64,000 nt of DNA from Prevotellaceae bacterium UBA2448 (GTDB lineage: Bacteria; Bacteroidota; Bacteroidia; Bacteroidales; Bacteroidaceae), in NCBI GenBank assembly GCA_002342585.1, contig DDQG01000017.1, positions 1 to 64,000 of the forward strand, read 5' to 3'. Position numbers and translations under genes: made by a program. Below are positions 18,362 to 27,728 of the stretch, in pieces; the stretch's first letter is position 1; each line of letters starts with the position of its first letter. A model generated the notes under the pieces. The model saw only the letters and a program-made list of their open reading frames with translations, did no database searches and was not told the origin of the DNA.

Positions 18362-21355
18362 CTATTTGAACAGCACTTTCTTTCCGTTTACAATGTAAAT
18401 TCCCTTAGAAGGCACCTCTACCCTACGTCCCATAAGGTCATAGATACCTTGAACAGTTTGTGAAGTTGGTTCTTCTACTACTATGTCTTCAATACCAGTA
18501 ATGGTACCAGCATCAAACGGATTTACACGAGTGAGTTCTGTGTAAAGAGACTTAACATCATCAGCAGAGAGTTCACGATTATAAATAATGAGGTCGTCGA
18601 ACTTAGCCTCTGCAGATCCCCAGAAGGAACCAAGACCTAAGTTGAAATATGCAGCAGAGGTAACAAAGTCGATAACCTTCGACCAGTCGAATTCGCTTTG
18701 CTCAACACTTCCCGTATATTTCATGTTGCCAGATATGTATTTTGTTCCGTCACGATACAACATATAACCATTTTCTTTGGAGAATGTAACCGTTACCTGT
18801 CGCCACGCACCAGCATTGATACGATCCACAACCTTAGTTTCAGGGTTATTGACATCAAACCAAGTATCGTTATTATCGTTATAGCCAAGATAGCTGTTCC
18901 CTGTAAAGAAGAGACGCTCGCCAGCAGCTGAAGCTACTGTAGAATTAAAGAATGACCAAAGCGCATTGTAGTTATCGTTGGCATCCATACGGTAAACCCA
19001 TAAGCTGACTGTAAATCCATCGAGATTAGTAGCGCCTTTCAATGGATTTGTCATGCGAGTGTAACTATTGTAACGTATTGCTCCCGCGTACTGATGAACA
19101 ACTTGTCCGAAACGTGAATAATCTCCTTCAAGCACAGGAACAGGTGTTGAAGTGCTGGAATGAGCATATGTTGCCCGCTGCTCTTCATTCATCAGATTTT
19201 TCGTAGGCTTTTCGTCAAAATTATAGTATGCTACGACTCCATCGTATGGGTCACCATCAATTGAAGTTGCCGCGGCACAATTAGCTGTATAACTATTCTC
19301 CCAGTAATAATTACCTGCAGACAAACGTGAAGTCATAGTTACCTGTTCAACTTCATCAGTTGGGTTATACTTACCTGTTTCAGAAAGTACATCCGGATTT
19401 GACGAAGTCCATTCGAGAGTTGTATTATGTACGGGGTCAAACAGGATTGTAATATTGTTCTTCACCGTAGTATTTCTCTTCAACTCTGCAGAACTATGCT
19501 GATTGTAGTTATATGCAATAGCATACTGAGGCTGCCACTTATATCCCCAAACAGGAACACCACTTGATGCGACTGCAGAGAAACAAAGTGCCTTCACGTT
19601 GCTGGTCACGGTCTGGATTGATGTGTTTGTACCCTGAACGGTCTGCTCACATACTACTCCATAATATATTGTAGAGCCAAGTTTAATCTGAATATAGGAT
19701 TTACCATCCTGCGAGTATTTCCAAGTTCCAGTATATGCTCCAGTAACTTTACCGTCAGCACTGAGATGTATCTTGACTGGTGTGGACTCCTGCATGTTAT
19801 CATGGTCAAGTTTATAGGGATGGATAATTATCTCGTAATCGCCCTCGATGTCAGTAGCCGACCATGGCTGTGAAGTCGCAATATCGTCGTCGGTAAGAGT
19901 CTCGCCGTTAAATACGAACGGAGCGGCACAAAGCCAGTCTTTCTCGTTGAGGAAGAGTTGATGAACTCGCATAGCATGAGCGGCATTGCGGGATCCGTCT
20001 GGAAGGAGCGGCAGGTTGAATTTGCTATGAGTTACAAGCAACGTACGACCCATATCGTCCTGACATACAGAGTTGTGTCCGTGAGCACACTCGCCCAAAG
20101 TCTGAGCACCCCATCCGTTATAGGCACCTATAATCTTCATCCCTTTGTTGGTAGCTGCATTGGGGCCATAGTTGCGAACATAAGAATATGTACGAGCATC
20201 ATTGTTGCTGGCATCAGTAAAAGGACCAGTAGGATTAGACGAACGGAATATACGCATTTCATAACCACCGTCAGGAGCAAAACCACCATAACTCATGAAA
20301 AGATAATAGTAGTCACCTATATGCTGGATATACGGACCTTCACCACTTACATAAGCTCCACCGGCAATGAGTTTGCCAAAGTAATGGTCACTGGTATAGC
20401 CTGTATATGATTGGCTTCTGAGGTCTTTTCCGTTGTATTCAATGAGCGGATAGGTATATGTATAATCGCGAAGACCCGTCTCCTTGTCAAGTTTCAGCAT
20501 AAATATACCACCAGACCACGAACCGTATGCTATCCACAGTTCACCATCCTCGTCGAAGAAAACGCAAGGGTCAATTGGATTTGGCCACATATTACCCCAC
20601 AAATCTTTTTGATTGTAACGACTAGGAAGAGAGGTTTGGGTACCAAGAACAAGTTCAAGATCGGTTTTCTTGTAGTCAACCTTGAATGATACAGTCTGAC
20701 CCTGAGCATTCTTGCCTGAGTACGTCTGTCCGTTGAACCCACCAAATACGATTGGTGCTACATAGGTGAACGGACCGGTCGGACTATTGCTCGTAAGGAG
20801 AACTATGACAGAAGCCCAGTTGTCGGCGTTTAGACTCAAATAGAGACACCATTTGCCCATGTGAGGGTTGTAGATGATGTCCGGAGCCCATTGGTCGCCA
20901 CTCACCCACGATGGCTCGTCTGAATAAGTTTTAGTTACTGGGTCGTAATGAATGGTTGAATAGATGGAACAAAACGCAGAAACATCATACGATTCGAGAG
21001 TCACCTCTTCCTGAACAGTGCTTCCTGGCAGGCAACGCTTAACTATATGAGTAGGATTTGACTTAAATGCTTTGTAAGCGTTAGCTGAGTTATAGCCTCC
21101 TGTGTAGTAATTGTAAATGCCAGTCCAGTTGCGCAGGTCGGTGGTCTTGGCCCCTACATAATGAGAACCATAAACATAGTAGGTCTGATCGGCGGAGTTC
21201 CAATATACCGAGGGATCGTGAATGCCGAAAGGATTTGTGGTTGTAGTTTTGTACTTATATGTACTTGTAAGTTCATTGGTACTGAGCTGAATCTGCGCAT
21301 TCATAAAAGATACAAAAGCCCAGAAAGCTACAAACAAAGTGAGATTTTTTTTCAT
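18362..21355 (-). CDS. Secreted GH43 glycosidase, arabinan endo-1,5-alpha-arabinosidase-like, with LamG-type domain
   Basis: 997 residues. Signal peptide 1-20 (FMNA|QI). The five-bladed GH43 domain spans about 40-480, with the three catalytic acids in family positions: Asp47 (GIHDPS, base), Asp262 (NPIDPC, pKa-modulating) and Glu339 (SGEGPY, acid). A small beta domain typical of larger arabinanases follows (about 500-610), then a LamG/concanavalin-like domain (about 700-935) that may bind glycan. The C-terminus (YDLMGRRVEVP...IYIVNGKKVLFK) resembles a type-IX secretion sorting signal, so the enzyme is probably exported to the cell surface or outside. Family assignment is firm; substrate is inferred from the motif style. 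It is transcribed on its own, between two terminators. Confidence 0.88.
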   Translation of the reverse strand: MKKNLTLFVAFWAFVSFMNAQIQLSTNELTSTYKYKTTTTNPFGIHDPSVYWNSADQTYYVYGSHYVGAKTTDLRNWTGIYNYYTGGYNSANAYKAFKSNPTHIVKRCLPGSTVQEEVTLESYDVSAFCSIYSTIHYDPVTKTYSDEPSWVSGDQWAPDIIYNPHMGKWCLYLSLNADNWASVIVLLTSNSPTGPFTYVAPIVFGGFNGQTYSGKNAQGQTVSFKVDYKKTDLELVLGTQTSLPSRYNQKDLWGNMWPNPIDPCVFFDEDGELWIAYGSWSGGIFMLKLDKETGLRDYTYTYPLIEYNGKDLRSQSYTGYTSDHYFGKLIAGGAYVSGEGPYIQHIGDYYYLFMSYGGFAPDGGYEMRIFRSSNPTGPFTDASNNDARTYSYVRNYGPNAATNKGMKIIGAYNGWGAQTLGECAHGHNSVCQDDMGRTLLVTHSKFNLPLLPDGSRNAAHAMRVHQLFLNEKDWLCAAPFVFNGETLTDDDIATSQPWSATDIEGDYEIIIHPYKLDHDNMQESTPVKIHLSADGKVTGAYTGTWKYSQDGKSYIQIKLGSTIYYGVVCEQTVQGTNTSIQTVTSNVKALCFSAVASSGVPVWGYKWQPQYAIAYNYNQHSSAELKRNTTVKNNITILFDPVHNTTLEWTSSNPDVLSETGKYNPTDEVEQVTMTSRLSAGNYYWENSYTANCAAATSIDGDPYDGVVAYYNFDEKPTKNLMNEEQRATYAHSSTSTPVPVLEGDYSRFGQVVHQYAGAIRYNSYTRMTNPLKGATNLDGFTVSLWVYRMDANDNYNALWSFFNSTVASAAGERLFFTGNSYLGYNDNNDTWFDVNNPETKVVDRINAGAWRQVTVTFSKENGYMLYRDGTKYISGNMKYTGSVEQSEFDWSKVIDFVTSAAYFNLGLGSFWGSAEAKFDDLIIYNRELSADDVKSLYTELTRVNPFDAGTITGIEDIVVEEPTSQTVQGIYDLMGRRVEVPSKGIYIVNGKKVLFK

Positions 21356-21385
21356 CAGTTAAGGTTTTTAGTTTGTTTTTCGTGG

Positions 21386-21393
21386 CAAAAATA
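21386..21393 (-). promoter_or_regulatory. Candidate -7 box for the GH43 gene
   Basis: CAAAAATA here reads TATTTTTG on the minus strand, matching the Bacteroidales -7 consensus TAnnTTTG, 31 bp upstream of the GH43 start. No good TTTG lies at the expected -33 distance, so the promoter may be weak or activator-dependent. Confidence 0.45.
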
Positions 21394-21432
21394 CGGATTA
21401 TTTCTGAAACAGCGAACAATTAACAGAAGAAA

Positions 21433-21463
21433 AAAGGCTACACATTTAACATGCATAGCCTTT
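21433..21463 (-). terminator. Terminator of the ribosomal protein supercluster
   Basis: AAAGGCTA (21433-21440) pairs with TAGCCTTT (21456-21463) around a 15-base loop, and the minus strand continues with a run of U (TTTTTTCTTCT). It is 29 bp past the rplQ stop, the last gene of the alpha operon. Confidence 0.75.
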
Positions 21464-21491
21464 GGGGGAATATTGAAATTATTACTGAATA

Positions 21492-22007
21492 TTATTCTTC
21501 AGTCTTTGCTGGTGCCTCTGCTGCTGGAGTTTCAGCAACAACTTCTTCTGCTGGTGCAGTTTCTGCTACTGGAGCAGCTTCTGCCTTTGGAGCAGACTTG
21601 CGTGAGCGACGAGTACGAGTCTTCTTAGCCTCTGTCTTAGCCATATTCTCGTCAAAGTCTACAAGTTCGATGAATGCCATATCAGCATCATCGTTTGCAC
21701 GCTTACCAAGCTTGATAATACGGGTGTAGCCACCTGGACGATCGCCTACTTTCTGTGCTACAGTACCGAAGAGCTCTTTAATAGCGAACTTGTCCTGAAG
21801 ATAACTGAATACTACACGGCGAGAAGCAGTAGAGTCCTCCTTTGCCTTTGTGATGAGTGGCTCAACATATACGCGGAGAGCCTTTGCCTTTGGAAGTGTT
21901 GTAGTAATTCTCTTGTGCAGGATAAGAGAAGTAGCCATATTGGACAACATAGCTGCACGGTGAGAATGAGTACGACCAAGGTGGTTGAATTTCTTATTGT
22001 GTCTCAT
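21492..22007 (-). CDS. rplQ: 50S ribosomal protein L17
   Basis: 171 residues. The L17 core (residues 1 to about 120) begins MRHNKKFNHLGRTHSHR and contains the usual TTLPKAKALR and RPGGYTRIIKLG signatures. A tail of about 50 residues follows, first basic (KKTRTRRSRK) and then rich in Ala, Glu and Pro; this tail is absent from E. coli L17 but usual in this phylum. L17 binds 23S rRNA near the peptide-exit side of the large subunit. Last gene of the cluster, 7 bp after rpoA, with a terminator behind it. Confidence 0.98.
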   Translation of the reverse strand: MRHNKKFNHLGRTHSHRAAMLSNMATSLILHKRITTTLPKAKALRVYVEPLITKAKEDSTASRRVVFSYLQDKFAIKELFGTVAQKVGDRPGGYTRIIKLGKRANDDADMAFIELVDFDENMAKTEAKKTRTRRSRKSAPKAEAAPVAETAPAEEVVAETPAAEAPAKTEE

Positions 22008-22014
22008 TGTTTAC

Positions 22015-23007
22015 TTAGTCTTTGTCTAATTTATACTTAGAAATATCTGTTCCGAATGACAAGTTCAAGCTATCAAGCAGATCGTCAAGCTCTGTAAGAG
22101 ACTTCTTACCGAAGTTACGGAACTTAAGCAGGTCTGTCTTGTTATATTGAACGAGATCGCCGAGTGTATCTACATCTGCAGCCTTCAAACAGTTGAGGGC
22201 ACGTACAGAGAGATCCATATCAACGAGTTTAGTCTTAAGCAACTGACGCATACGCAGTACTTCCTCGTCGAATTCTTCGTTTCCATCGAAATCTGAATTC
22301 TCGAGAGTGATCTTCTCGTCTGAGAACAACATGAAGTGGTAGATAAGAATCTTAGCAGCTTCCTTCAGTGCCTCCTTCGGATGGATAGAACCATCTGTTG
22401 TCACTTCGATAATCAACTTCTCGTAGTCAGTCTTCTGCTGTACACGATAGTTTTCAACAGCGAACTTGACATTACGGATTGGAGTGTAAATAGAATCGAT
22501 AGCCAGCTCATTGATATCCTTGCAGTAAACACGATTCTCATCAGATGGAACGTATCCACGGCCTTTATTGATACTGAGCTCGATGTCCAAGGTTGCCTGA
22601 GGGTCTAAATGACAAATAACCAAATCTGGGTTTAACACTCCAAATCCACTGAGGAATTTTGAGATGTCTCCAGCCTTGAATTCTTTCTGGTTCTCAATGG
22701 AAATTGACACCTTCTCGGATTCTACACCGTCAGCAATTTGCTTGAACCTTACTTGCTTCAGGTTCAGAATAATGTTGGTAACATCTTCCTTTACTCCAGG
22801 AATAGTTGAGAACTCATGCTCAACACCTGCTATACGAACAGTATTGATAGCATAACCCTCAAGTGAAGAAAGGAGTATTCGACGCAGGGAGTTACCGATG
22901 GTAATTCCGAAGCCTGGCTCCAATGGACGGAATTCAAACTTTCCGAACTTGTCGTCAGCCTCCAACATTATAACTTTTTCTGGTTTTTGAAATGCTAATA
23001 CAGCCAT
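22015..23007 (-). CDS. rpoA: RNA polymerase alpha subunit
   Basis: 330 residues, full length. The N-terminal assembly domain (about 1-235) contains GFGITIGNSLRRILLSSL, the dimerisation/assembly signature. The C-terminal DNA- and activator-binding domain (about 255-320) has LSVRALNCLKAADVDTLGDL and the KFRNFGKKSL helix-hairpin-helix. It forms the dimer platform for beta and beta-prime. Position between rpsD and rplQ is the normal alpha-operon order. The two flanking gaps are 7 and 17 bp. Confidence 0.98.
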   Translation of the reverse strand: MAVLAFQKPEKVIMLEADDKFGKFEFRPLEPGFGITIGNSLRRILLSSLEGYAINTVRIAGVEHEFSTIPGVKEDVTNIILNLKQVRFKQIADGVESEKVSISIENQKEFKAGDISKFLSGFGVLNPDLVICHLDPQATLDIELSINKGRGYVPSDENRVYCKDINELAIDSIYTPIRNVKFAVENYRVQQKTDYEKLIIEVTTDGSIHPKEALKEAAKILIYHFMLFSDEKITLENSDFDGNEEFDEEVLRMRQLLKTKLVDMDLSVRALNCLKAADVDTLGDLVQYNKTDLLKFRNFGKKSLTELDDLLDSLNLSFGTDISKYKLDKD

Positions 23008-23024
23008 TTTTTGTGTGTTATTTA

Positions 23025-23630
23025 TTATTTAGAGTACAACTCGACAATCATCTGCTCCTTGATAATCTCTGGAATGTCTGCGCGCTCAGGGTTGTGAAGA
23101 AGCTTACCACCCTTAATGCTCTCGTCCCATTCAATCCATGGATATTTGCTATGGTTGAAACCTGCGAGAGATGCTTCGATTACCTCAAGGCTCTTTGCCT
23201 TTTCGCGAACTGCCACAACCTGACCTGGTTTTACAGAATAAGATGGAATGTTAACTACAACACCATCAACTGTAATATGCTTGTGGCTGACGAGCTGACG
23301 AGCGGCTGCACGAGTTTTTGCAATTCCAAGACGATAAACTACATTGTCGAGACGAGCTTCAAGAAGCTGAAGAAGAACTTCACCTGTTACACCGTCTTTT
23401 GAAGCAGCCTTCTCAAAAAGATTACGGAACTGACGCTCGAGTACGCCGTAAGTGTATTTTGCTTTCTGCTTTTCTGCAAGCATGAGACCGTATTCAGAAG
23501 ACTTCTTTCTACGGTTGTTACCATGCTGTCCTGCAGGATAATTTCTTTTAGACAGAACTTTGTCTGGTCCAAAGATGGCCTCGCCGAAACGACGAGAAAT
23601 TCTTGACTTAGGTCCAGTATATCTAGCCAT
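23025..23630 (-). CDS. rpsD: 30S ribosomal protein S4
   Basis: 201 residues. Starts MARYTGPKSRISRRFGE and contains the S4 RNA-binding fold (about 90-155, RLDNVVYRLGIAKTRAAARQ). Primary 16S rRNA binder that nucleates the 30S body; in other bacteria it also represses the alpha operon. No zinc-binding cysteine cluster is present at the N-terminus, so it is the Zn-independent form. A 107-bp gap separates it from rpsK, longer than its neighbours and without any ORF I can support. Confidence 0.98.
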   Translation of the reverse strand: MARYTGPKSRISRRFGEAIFGPDKVLSKRNYPAGQHGNNRRKKSSEYGLMLAEKQKAKYTYGVLERQFRNLFEKAASKDGVTGEVLLQLLEARLDNVVYRLGIAKTRAAARQLVSHKHITVDGVVVNIPSYSVKPGQVVAVREKAKSLEVIEASLAGFNHSKYPWIEWDESIKGGKLLHNPERADIPEIIKEQMIVELYSK

Positions 23631-23737
23631 ATTGATTTTGTTTTTTTCTTATCTGCCCCACCCTCAGCAGCAACCGCAGAAAGGAAAGATGCGATTATAA
23701 TGGGTCGAACAAATTTGAATCTTCGAAATTGTGTGTA

Positions 23738-24127
23738 TTAAACTCTTCTTCTCTTTGGTGGGCGACATCCATTGTGTGGCAGTGGAGTAACATCTATGAT
23801 TTCTGTTACACCGATTCCAGCAGCTACACATCCACGGATTGCAGCTTCACGACCATTACCTGGTCCTTTGACATAAGCCTTCACACTACGCAGACCAAGG
23901 TCAAATGCGACCTTTGCACAATCTTGTGCTGCCATCTGGGCTGCATACGGAGTGTTCTTCTTTGAACCGCGGAAGCCCATCTTACCGGCTGATGACCAAG
24001 AGATAACTTGACCCTCGCTGTTTGCAAGGCTAACAATAATGTTGTTGAATGATGAGTGGACATGAAGCTGTCCCTGAGCATCAACCTTGACATTTCTCTT
24101 CTTAGCAGAAGTGGTTTTCTTTGCCAT
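23738..24127 (-). CDS. rpsK: 30S ribosomal protein S11
   Basis: 129 residues. The conserved core has HVHSSFNNIIVS, SWSSAGKMGFRGSKKNTPYA and the family C-terminus NGCRPPKRRRV. Part of the 30S platform near the E-site, contacting 16S rRNA and S21/S18. It follows rpsM with a 9-bp gap in the classical alpha-operon order. Confidence 0.98.
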   Translation of the reverse strand: MAKKTTSAKKRNVKVDAQGQLHVHSSFNNIIVSLANSEGQVISWSSAGKMGFRGSKKNTPYAAQMAAQDCAKVAFDLGLRSVKAYVKGPGNGREAAIRGCVAAGIGVTEIIDVTPLPHNGCRPPKRRRV

Positions 24128-24136
24128 ATTGTTCTA

Positions 24137-24517
24137 TTATTTAGTAGCTTTTTTCTTATTTGCAACTGTTTTCTTCTTACCCTTACGAGTACGAGCATTG
24201 TTCTTTGTGCTCTGACCGCGAACGGGCAAACCAAGACGGTGACGGATTCCACGATAGCAACCGATATCCATCAGTCGTTTGATGTTAAGCTGAACCTCTG
24301 AACGAAGGTCACCTTCAACCTTATATTCTGCAGCAATCACCTCACGGATCTTACCTGCCTGTTCATCGTTCCAGTCCTTTACTTTAATGTCTTTATCAAC
24401 GCCAGCTTTTTCAAGGATTTTAGCTGCGCTACTGCGTCCAATACCAAAAATGTATGTGAGCGCGATTTCACCTCTCTTGTTCTGTGGGAGGTCTACACCA
24501 ACAATTCTTATTGCCAT
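24137..24517 (-). CDS. rpsM: 30S ribosomal protein S13
   Basis: 126 residues. Starts MAIRIVGVDLPQNKR and has the helix-two-turn-helix region with the RGIRHRLGLPVRGQ signature near residues 90-110, then a lysine/arginine-rich tail that reaches the P-site tRNA. It bridges to the 50S through 23S helix 38. Located 34 bp after rpmJ. Confidence 0.98.
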   Translation of the reverse strand: MAIRIVGVDLPQNKRGEIALTYIFGIGRSSAAKILEKAGVDKDIKVKDWNDEQAGKIREVIAAEYKVEGDLRSEVQLNIKRLMDIGCYRGIRHRLGLPVRGQSTKNNARTRKGKKKTVANKKKATK

Positions 24518-24551
24518 ATTATTTTATTATTTCAATATTCTAAAATAAGAA

Positions 24552-24668
24552 TTATCCCTGACGCACCTTGTACTTAGGGTTCTTCTTGTTAATTACAAAC
24601 AGACGTCCTTTACGTCTAACAATAACGCAATCTGGTGTACGTTTTTTTAAAGATGCTCTTGTTTTCAT
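24552..24668 (-). CDS. rpmJ: 50S ribosomal protein L36 (zinc-less type)
   Basis: A 38-codon ORF found by reading the gap between infA and rpsM: start ATG at 24668, stop TAA at 24552-24554. The peptide begins MKTRASLKKRTPDC and ends NPKYKVRQG, with the L36 pattern of basic residues. Only one of the usual zinc-ribbon cysteines is kept (Cys14), so it is the zinc-independent paralogue type common in this phylum. The infA-rpmJ-rpsM order supports the call. L36 sits near the 23S rRNA domain VI/peptidyl-transferase base. Confidence 0.95.
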   Translation of the reverse strand: MKTRASLKKRTPDCVIVRRKGRLFVINKKNPKYKVRQG

Positions 24669-24679
24669 ATTCTGTTATA

Positions 24680-24898
24680 TTATTTGTATCTAAAAGTAAT
24701 GCGTCCTTTAGAAAGGTCGTAGGGAGACATCTCTACACGAATCTTATCACCAGGCAGGATTTTGATATAATGCATACGCATCTTTCCTGAAATGTGAGCG
24801 ATAATTTCATGACCATTCTCAAGTTCGACTCTGAACATTGCATTGGATAATGCCTCTACAATTGTTCCGTCTTGTTCGATAGCAGACTGTTTAGCCAT
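24680..24898 (-). CDS. infA: Translation initiation factor IF-1
   Basis: 72 residues, standard length for IF-1, forming a single OB-fold (S1-like) domain: MAKQSAIEQDGTIVEAL, GHEIIAHISGKMRMHYI, LPGDKIRVEMSPYDLSKGRI. It occupies the A-site of the 30S subunit during initiation and assists IF-2 and IF-3. It lies 2 bp downstream of map and 11 bp before rpmJ, the normal spc/alpha junction. Confidence 0.97.
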   Translation of the reverse strand: MAKQSAIEQDGTIVEALSNAMFRVELENGHEIIAHISGKMRMHYIKILPGDKIRVEMSPYDLSKGRITFRYK

Positions 24899-24900
24899 AC

Positions 24901-25695
24901 TTAATGATTTAATCTTAATACTTTTTCTATTTCTTCAAATGACGAGAGGATGTCAGCCTTCCCTTTTCTAACACAAATGGAATGTTCATAATGTGCGGCT
25001 GGTTTGCCATCGCGTGTTACAATTCCCCAACGATCTTCCTGCATGAAAATTTCTTTCGTGCCCATCGTTATCATTGGTTCGATTGCTATGCACAATCCAT
25101 TTTTGAGCATCATACCATTTCCTCTTCTTCCGTAGTTGGGAACCTGAGGGTCTTCATGCATTTCCTTACCGATGCCATGACCCACAAATTCTCTTACTAC
25201 TCCATATCCCTCAGCCTCACAATGAGTTTGTACGGCATTCGAGATATCGCCGAGGCGGTGTCCGACTATGGCTTCTTCTATACCTTTGTAAAGTGCTTCC
25301 TTCGTAGTTGTAAGGAGTTTCTTCACTTCATCTGACACCTCGCCAATTGCGAAAGTGTAGCAAGAATCACCACAATATCCATTCAAATTGGTTCCACAAT
25401 CGATTGAGACAATGTCTCCCTCCTTTAGCGGAGTATCGTTAGGGATACCGTGTACAACTTGGTGGTTAACCGAAGTACAAATACTTGCTGGAAAAGAACT
25501 ACCATAAGGGTTTGGAAATCCCTTGAATGTCGGAATTGCTCCGTTATCGCGTATAAAGGTTTCTGCTATAGTGTCAAGCTCTTTTGTTGTAACCCCTGGT
25601 CGGATGACCTTTGCCAATTCTGCCAGAGTGGCTCCAACAAGTAAGTTTGCTTTCCGCAATAACTCGACCTCTTCGTCAGTCTTAAGATACACCAT
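24901..25695 (-). CDS. map: Type I methionine aminopeptidase
   Basis: 264 residues. Removes the initiator methionine from nascent proteins using two metal ions. The pita-bread fold ligands are visible: Asp in DIVSIDCGTNLNGYCGD (two aspartates), His in REFVGHGIGKEMHEDP, Glu in CIAIEPMITMG and the final Glu/His pair in AAHYEHSICV. No N-terminal zinc-finger extension, so it is the short bacterial form. Located between secY and infA as in many spc operons. Confidence 0.97.
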   Translation of the reverse strand: MVYLKTDEEVELLRKANLLVGATLAELAKVIRPGVTTKELDTIAETFIRDNGAIPTFKGFPNPYGSSFPASICTSVNHQVVHGIPNDTPLKEGDIVSIDCGTNLNGYCGDSCYTFAIGEVSDEVKKLLTTTKEALYKGIEEAIVGHRLGDISNAVQTHCEAEGYGVVREFVGHGIGKEMHEDPQVPNYGRRGNGMMLKNGLCIAIEPMITMGTKEIFMQEDRWGIVTRDGKPAAHYEHSICVRKGKADILSSFEEIEKVLRLNH

Positions 25696-25707
25696 CTGAT
25701 GCCTACA

Positions 25708-27054
25708 TTAGTGAGCTCCACGAATTCTACCAGAATCCAAGAGACCATCGTAATGTCTCATCATGAGATGACTCTCAATCTGCTGGAGTGTGTCAAGCAC
25801 AACACCAACGAGGATGAGCAACGATGTACCACCAAAGAACTGGGCAAATTCACGCTGAACACCAAATAAATCTGCAAATGCAGGAAGAATTGCAATTAAT
25901 GCTAGGAACAATGAACCTGGAAGTGTAATGCGTGACATAATCTTATCAAGATAGTCAGCGGTATCCTTACCTGGCTTAACACCAGGAATGAAACCATTGT
26001 TACGCTTCATATCCTCTGCCATTTGAACAGGATTTATTGTAATTGCAGTATATAAGTATGTAAATACTATAATCAGTGTGGCAAATATCAGATTATACAA
26101 CCAGCTTGTATTATCGATAAGCAAGCTCATACCAGGACTTAGTTTTCCGCCAGACACATATCCGGCAACTGTGATTGGGATAAACATGATTGCTTGAGCA
26201 AAGATGATAGGCATCACATTAGCTGCATATGGCTTGAGTGGAATGTACTGACGAGCACCGCCTACTTGACGACTGCCTGAAATCAGTTTTGCATAGTTTA
26301 CTGGTACACGACGTACACCTTGCACAAGGAGTATAGCTGCAGCAATAACAAACAGAAATATTACAATTTCAACAAGGAAAATGACAAGACCACCACCCTG
26401 AGGAGTTGTGAATCGTGTAATAAGTTCCTGTGTGAATGCTGAAGGGAAACGTGCGATGATACCAATCATGATGATGAGTGAAACACCGTTTCCAATACCC
26501 TTATCTGTAATACGCTCACCCAACCAAAGGATGAACATACTGCCTGCAGCAAGAATGATAGTCGCAACAAAGAGGAACATAGACCAATTCAATGAAGAAT
26601 AAAGTGCAGTTCCACCAGTTTGCATTCTCAGATTAACTAGATATGAAGGAGCCTGGAACAAAAGAATGATTACAGTCAAGTAACGAGTGTACTGATTCAT
26701 CTTTCTTCTTCCGCTTTCACCCTCACGTTGCATCTTCTGGAAGTATGGAACAGCAATACCTAACAACTGCATAACGATAGATGCAGAGATGTAAGGCATG
26801 ATTCCAAGTGCAAAGATAGAGGCCTTAGAAAAAGCTCCACCTGAGAACATATCAAGCAATGACATAAGTCCACCTTCTGTCTGATTTTTCAGTCCCTGCA
26901 GTGCATCAGTATCAATACCAGGAAGCACTACATAAGAGCCAAAACGATAGACAGCAACGAAAAGCAGAGTGATACCGATACGTACACGGAGATCCTCAAC
27001 TTTCCATATGTTGATCAGGGTCTTGACAAGCTTGAGATTCTTAAGTTTATTCAT
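25708..27054 (-). CDS. secY: Protein translocase subunit SecY
   Basis: 448 residues, about ten membrane helices. The family signatures are clear: RIGITLLFVAVYRFGSYVVLPGID at the start of TM1 (quoted in part) with the plug region after it, and GNGVSLIIMIGI around TM4. Cytoplasmic loops with RRVPVNYAK and GVKPGKDTADYL engage SecA or the ribosome. Forms the SecYEG channel in the inner membrane. Lies between rplO (15-bp gap) and map. Confidence 0.98.
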   Translation of the reverse strand: MNKLKNLKLVKTLINIWKVEDLRVRIGITLLFVAVYRFGSYVVLPGIDTDALQGLKNQTEGGLMSLLDMFSGGAFSKASIFALGIMPYISASIVMQLLGIAVPYFQKMQREGESGRRKMNQYTRYLTVIILLFQAPSYLVNLRMQTGGTALYSSLNWSMFLFVATIILAAGSMFILWLGERITDKGIGNGVSLIIMIGIIARFPSAFTQELITRFTTPQGGGLVIFLVEIVIFLFVIAAAILLVQGVRRVPVNYAKLISGSRQVGGARQYIPLKPYAANVMPIIFAQAIMFIPITVAGYVSGGKLSPGMSLLIDNTSWLYNLIFATLIIVFTYLYTAITINPVQMAEDMKRNNGFIPGVKPGKDTADYLDKIMSRITLPGSLFLALIAILPAFADLFGVQREFAQFFGGTSLLILVGVVLDTLQQIESHLMMRHYDGLLDSGRIRGAH

Positions 27055-27069
27055 TATCTTAGTACTTTA

Positions 27070-27516
27070 TTAGAGTTTTGTAACAGTACCACCCTTCTCA
27101 GTAATTGCTGCTTCAGCCTTTGCAGAGAATGCATGAGCTACAACATCAATCTTAGAAGTGATTTCACCATTACCAAGAACCTTTACCAAATGTTTCTTGT
27201 TAATAAAACCTGCGCTAATCAGTTCTTCAATACCAATCTTGCTTACGCCAAGCTTATCTGCCAACGCCTGAATAAGACCAATATTGATAGCCTTGTATTC
27301 TACACGGTTGATATTCTGGAAACCGAATTTTGGCAGACGGCGCTGAAGTGGCATCTGACCTCCTTCAAAACCAATCTTATTCTTGTAACCAGAACGAGCC
27401 TTAGCACCCTTATGTCCACGAGTAGAAGTACGTCCCTTACCAGAACCGTAACCACGACCTACACGTTTGCTGTTATGAGTAGAACCCTCAGCTGGTTTCA
27501 AATTATATAATTCCAT
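27070..27516 (-). CDS. rplO: 50S ribosomal protein L15
   Basis: 148 residues from the ATG at 27516 (MELYNLKPAEGS), which matches the usual start of L15; an ATG two codons upstream (27522) is also possible. The glycine/arginine-rich N-terminal extension (KRVGRGYGSGKGRTSTRGHKG) and the KIGFEGGQMPLQRRLPK signature are present, followed by the C-terminal globular domain. A late-assembling 23S binder. It follows rpmD by 29 bp. Confidence 0.97.
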   Translation of the reverse strand: MELYNLKPAEGSTHNSKRVGRGYGSGKGRTSTRGHKGAKARSGYKNKIGFEGGQMPLQRRLPKFGFQNINRVEYKAINIGLIQALADKLGVSKIGIEELISAGFINKKHLVKVLGNGEITSKIDVVAHAFSAKAEAAITEKGGTVTKL

Positions 27517-27545
27517 TGTCAAATCTTTTTTTAGTTGATAAACAA

Positions 27546-27722
27546 TTAGTCAATAACCTCTACGAGGTGTGCAACCTTACGGATCATGCCGCGAAGAGAT
27601 GGTGTGTCCTCGCGCTCTACGACGCGATTGATCTTACCAAGACCGAGCGATTCCAAAGTGCTCTTCTGATCGATAGGACGACCAGCCTGGCCTTTAACTT
27701 GCTTAATTTTTATTGTTGCCAT
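27546..27722 (-). CDS. rpmD: 50S ribosomal protein L30
   Basis: A 58-codon ORF read directly from the rpsE-rplO gap: ATG at 27722, TAA at 27546-27548. The peptide starts MATIKIKQVKGQAGRP and has the L30 core LESLGLGKINRVVERED, ending MIRKVAHLVEVID. Position between S5 and L15 is the conserved spc order. It has an exact AGGAGG Shine-Dalgarno sequence, which is uncommon in this phylum. Confidence 0.95.
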   Translation of the reverse strand: MATIKIKQVKGQAGRPIDQKSTLESLGLGKINRVVEREDTPSLRGMIRKVAHLVEVID

Positions 27723-27728
27723 GGTTAT

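Noticed and set aside
21433..21463. Operator for GH43
   Set aside because: Position after rplQ and the trailing U-run fit a terminator better.
23631..23737. Missing gene in the rpsK-rpsD gap
   Set aside because: 107 bp with no start codon and conserved frame; alpha operon is complete without it.
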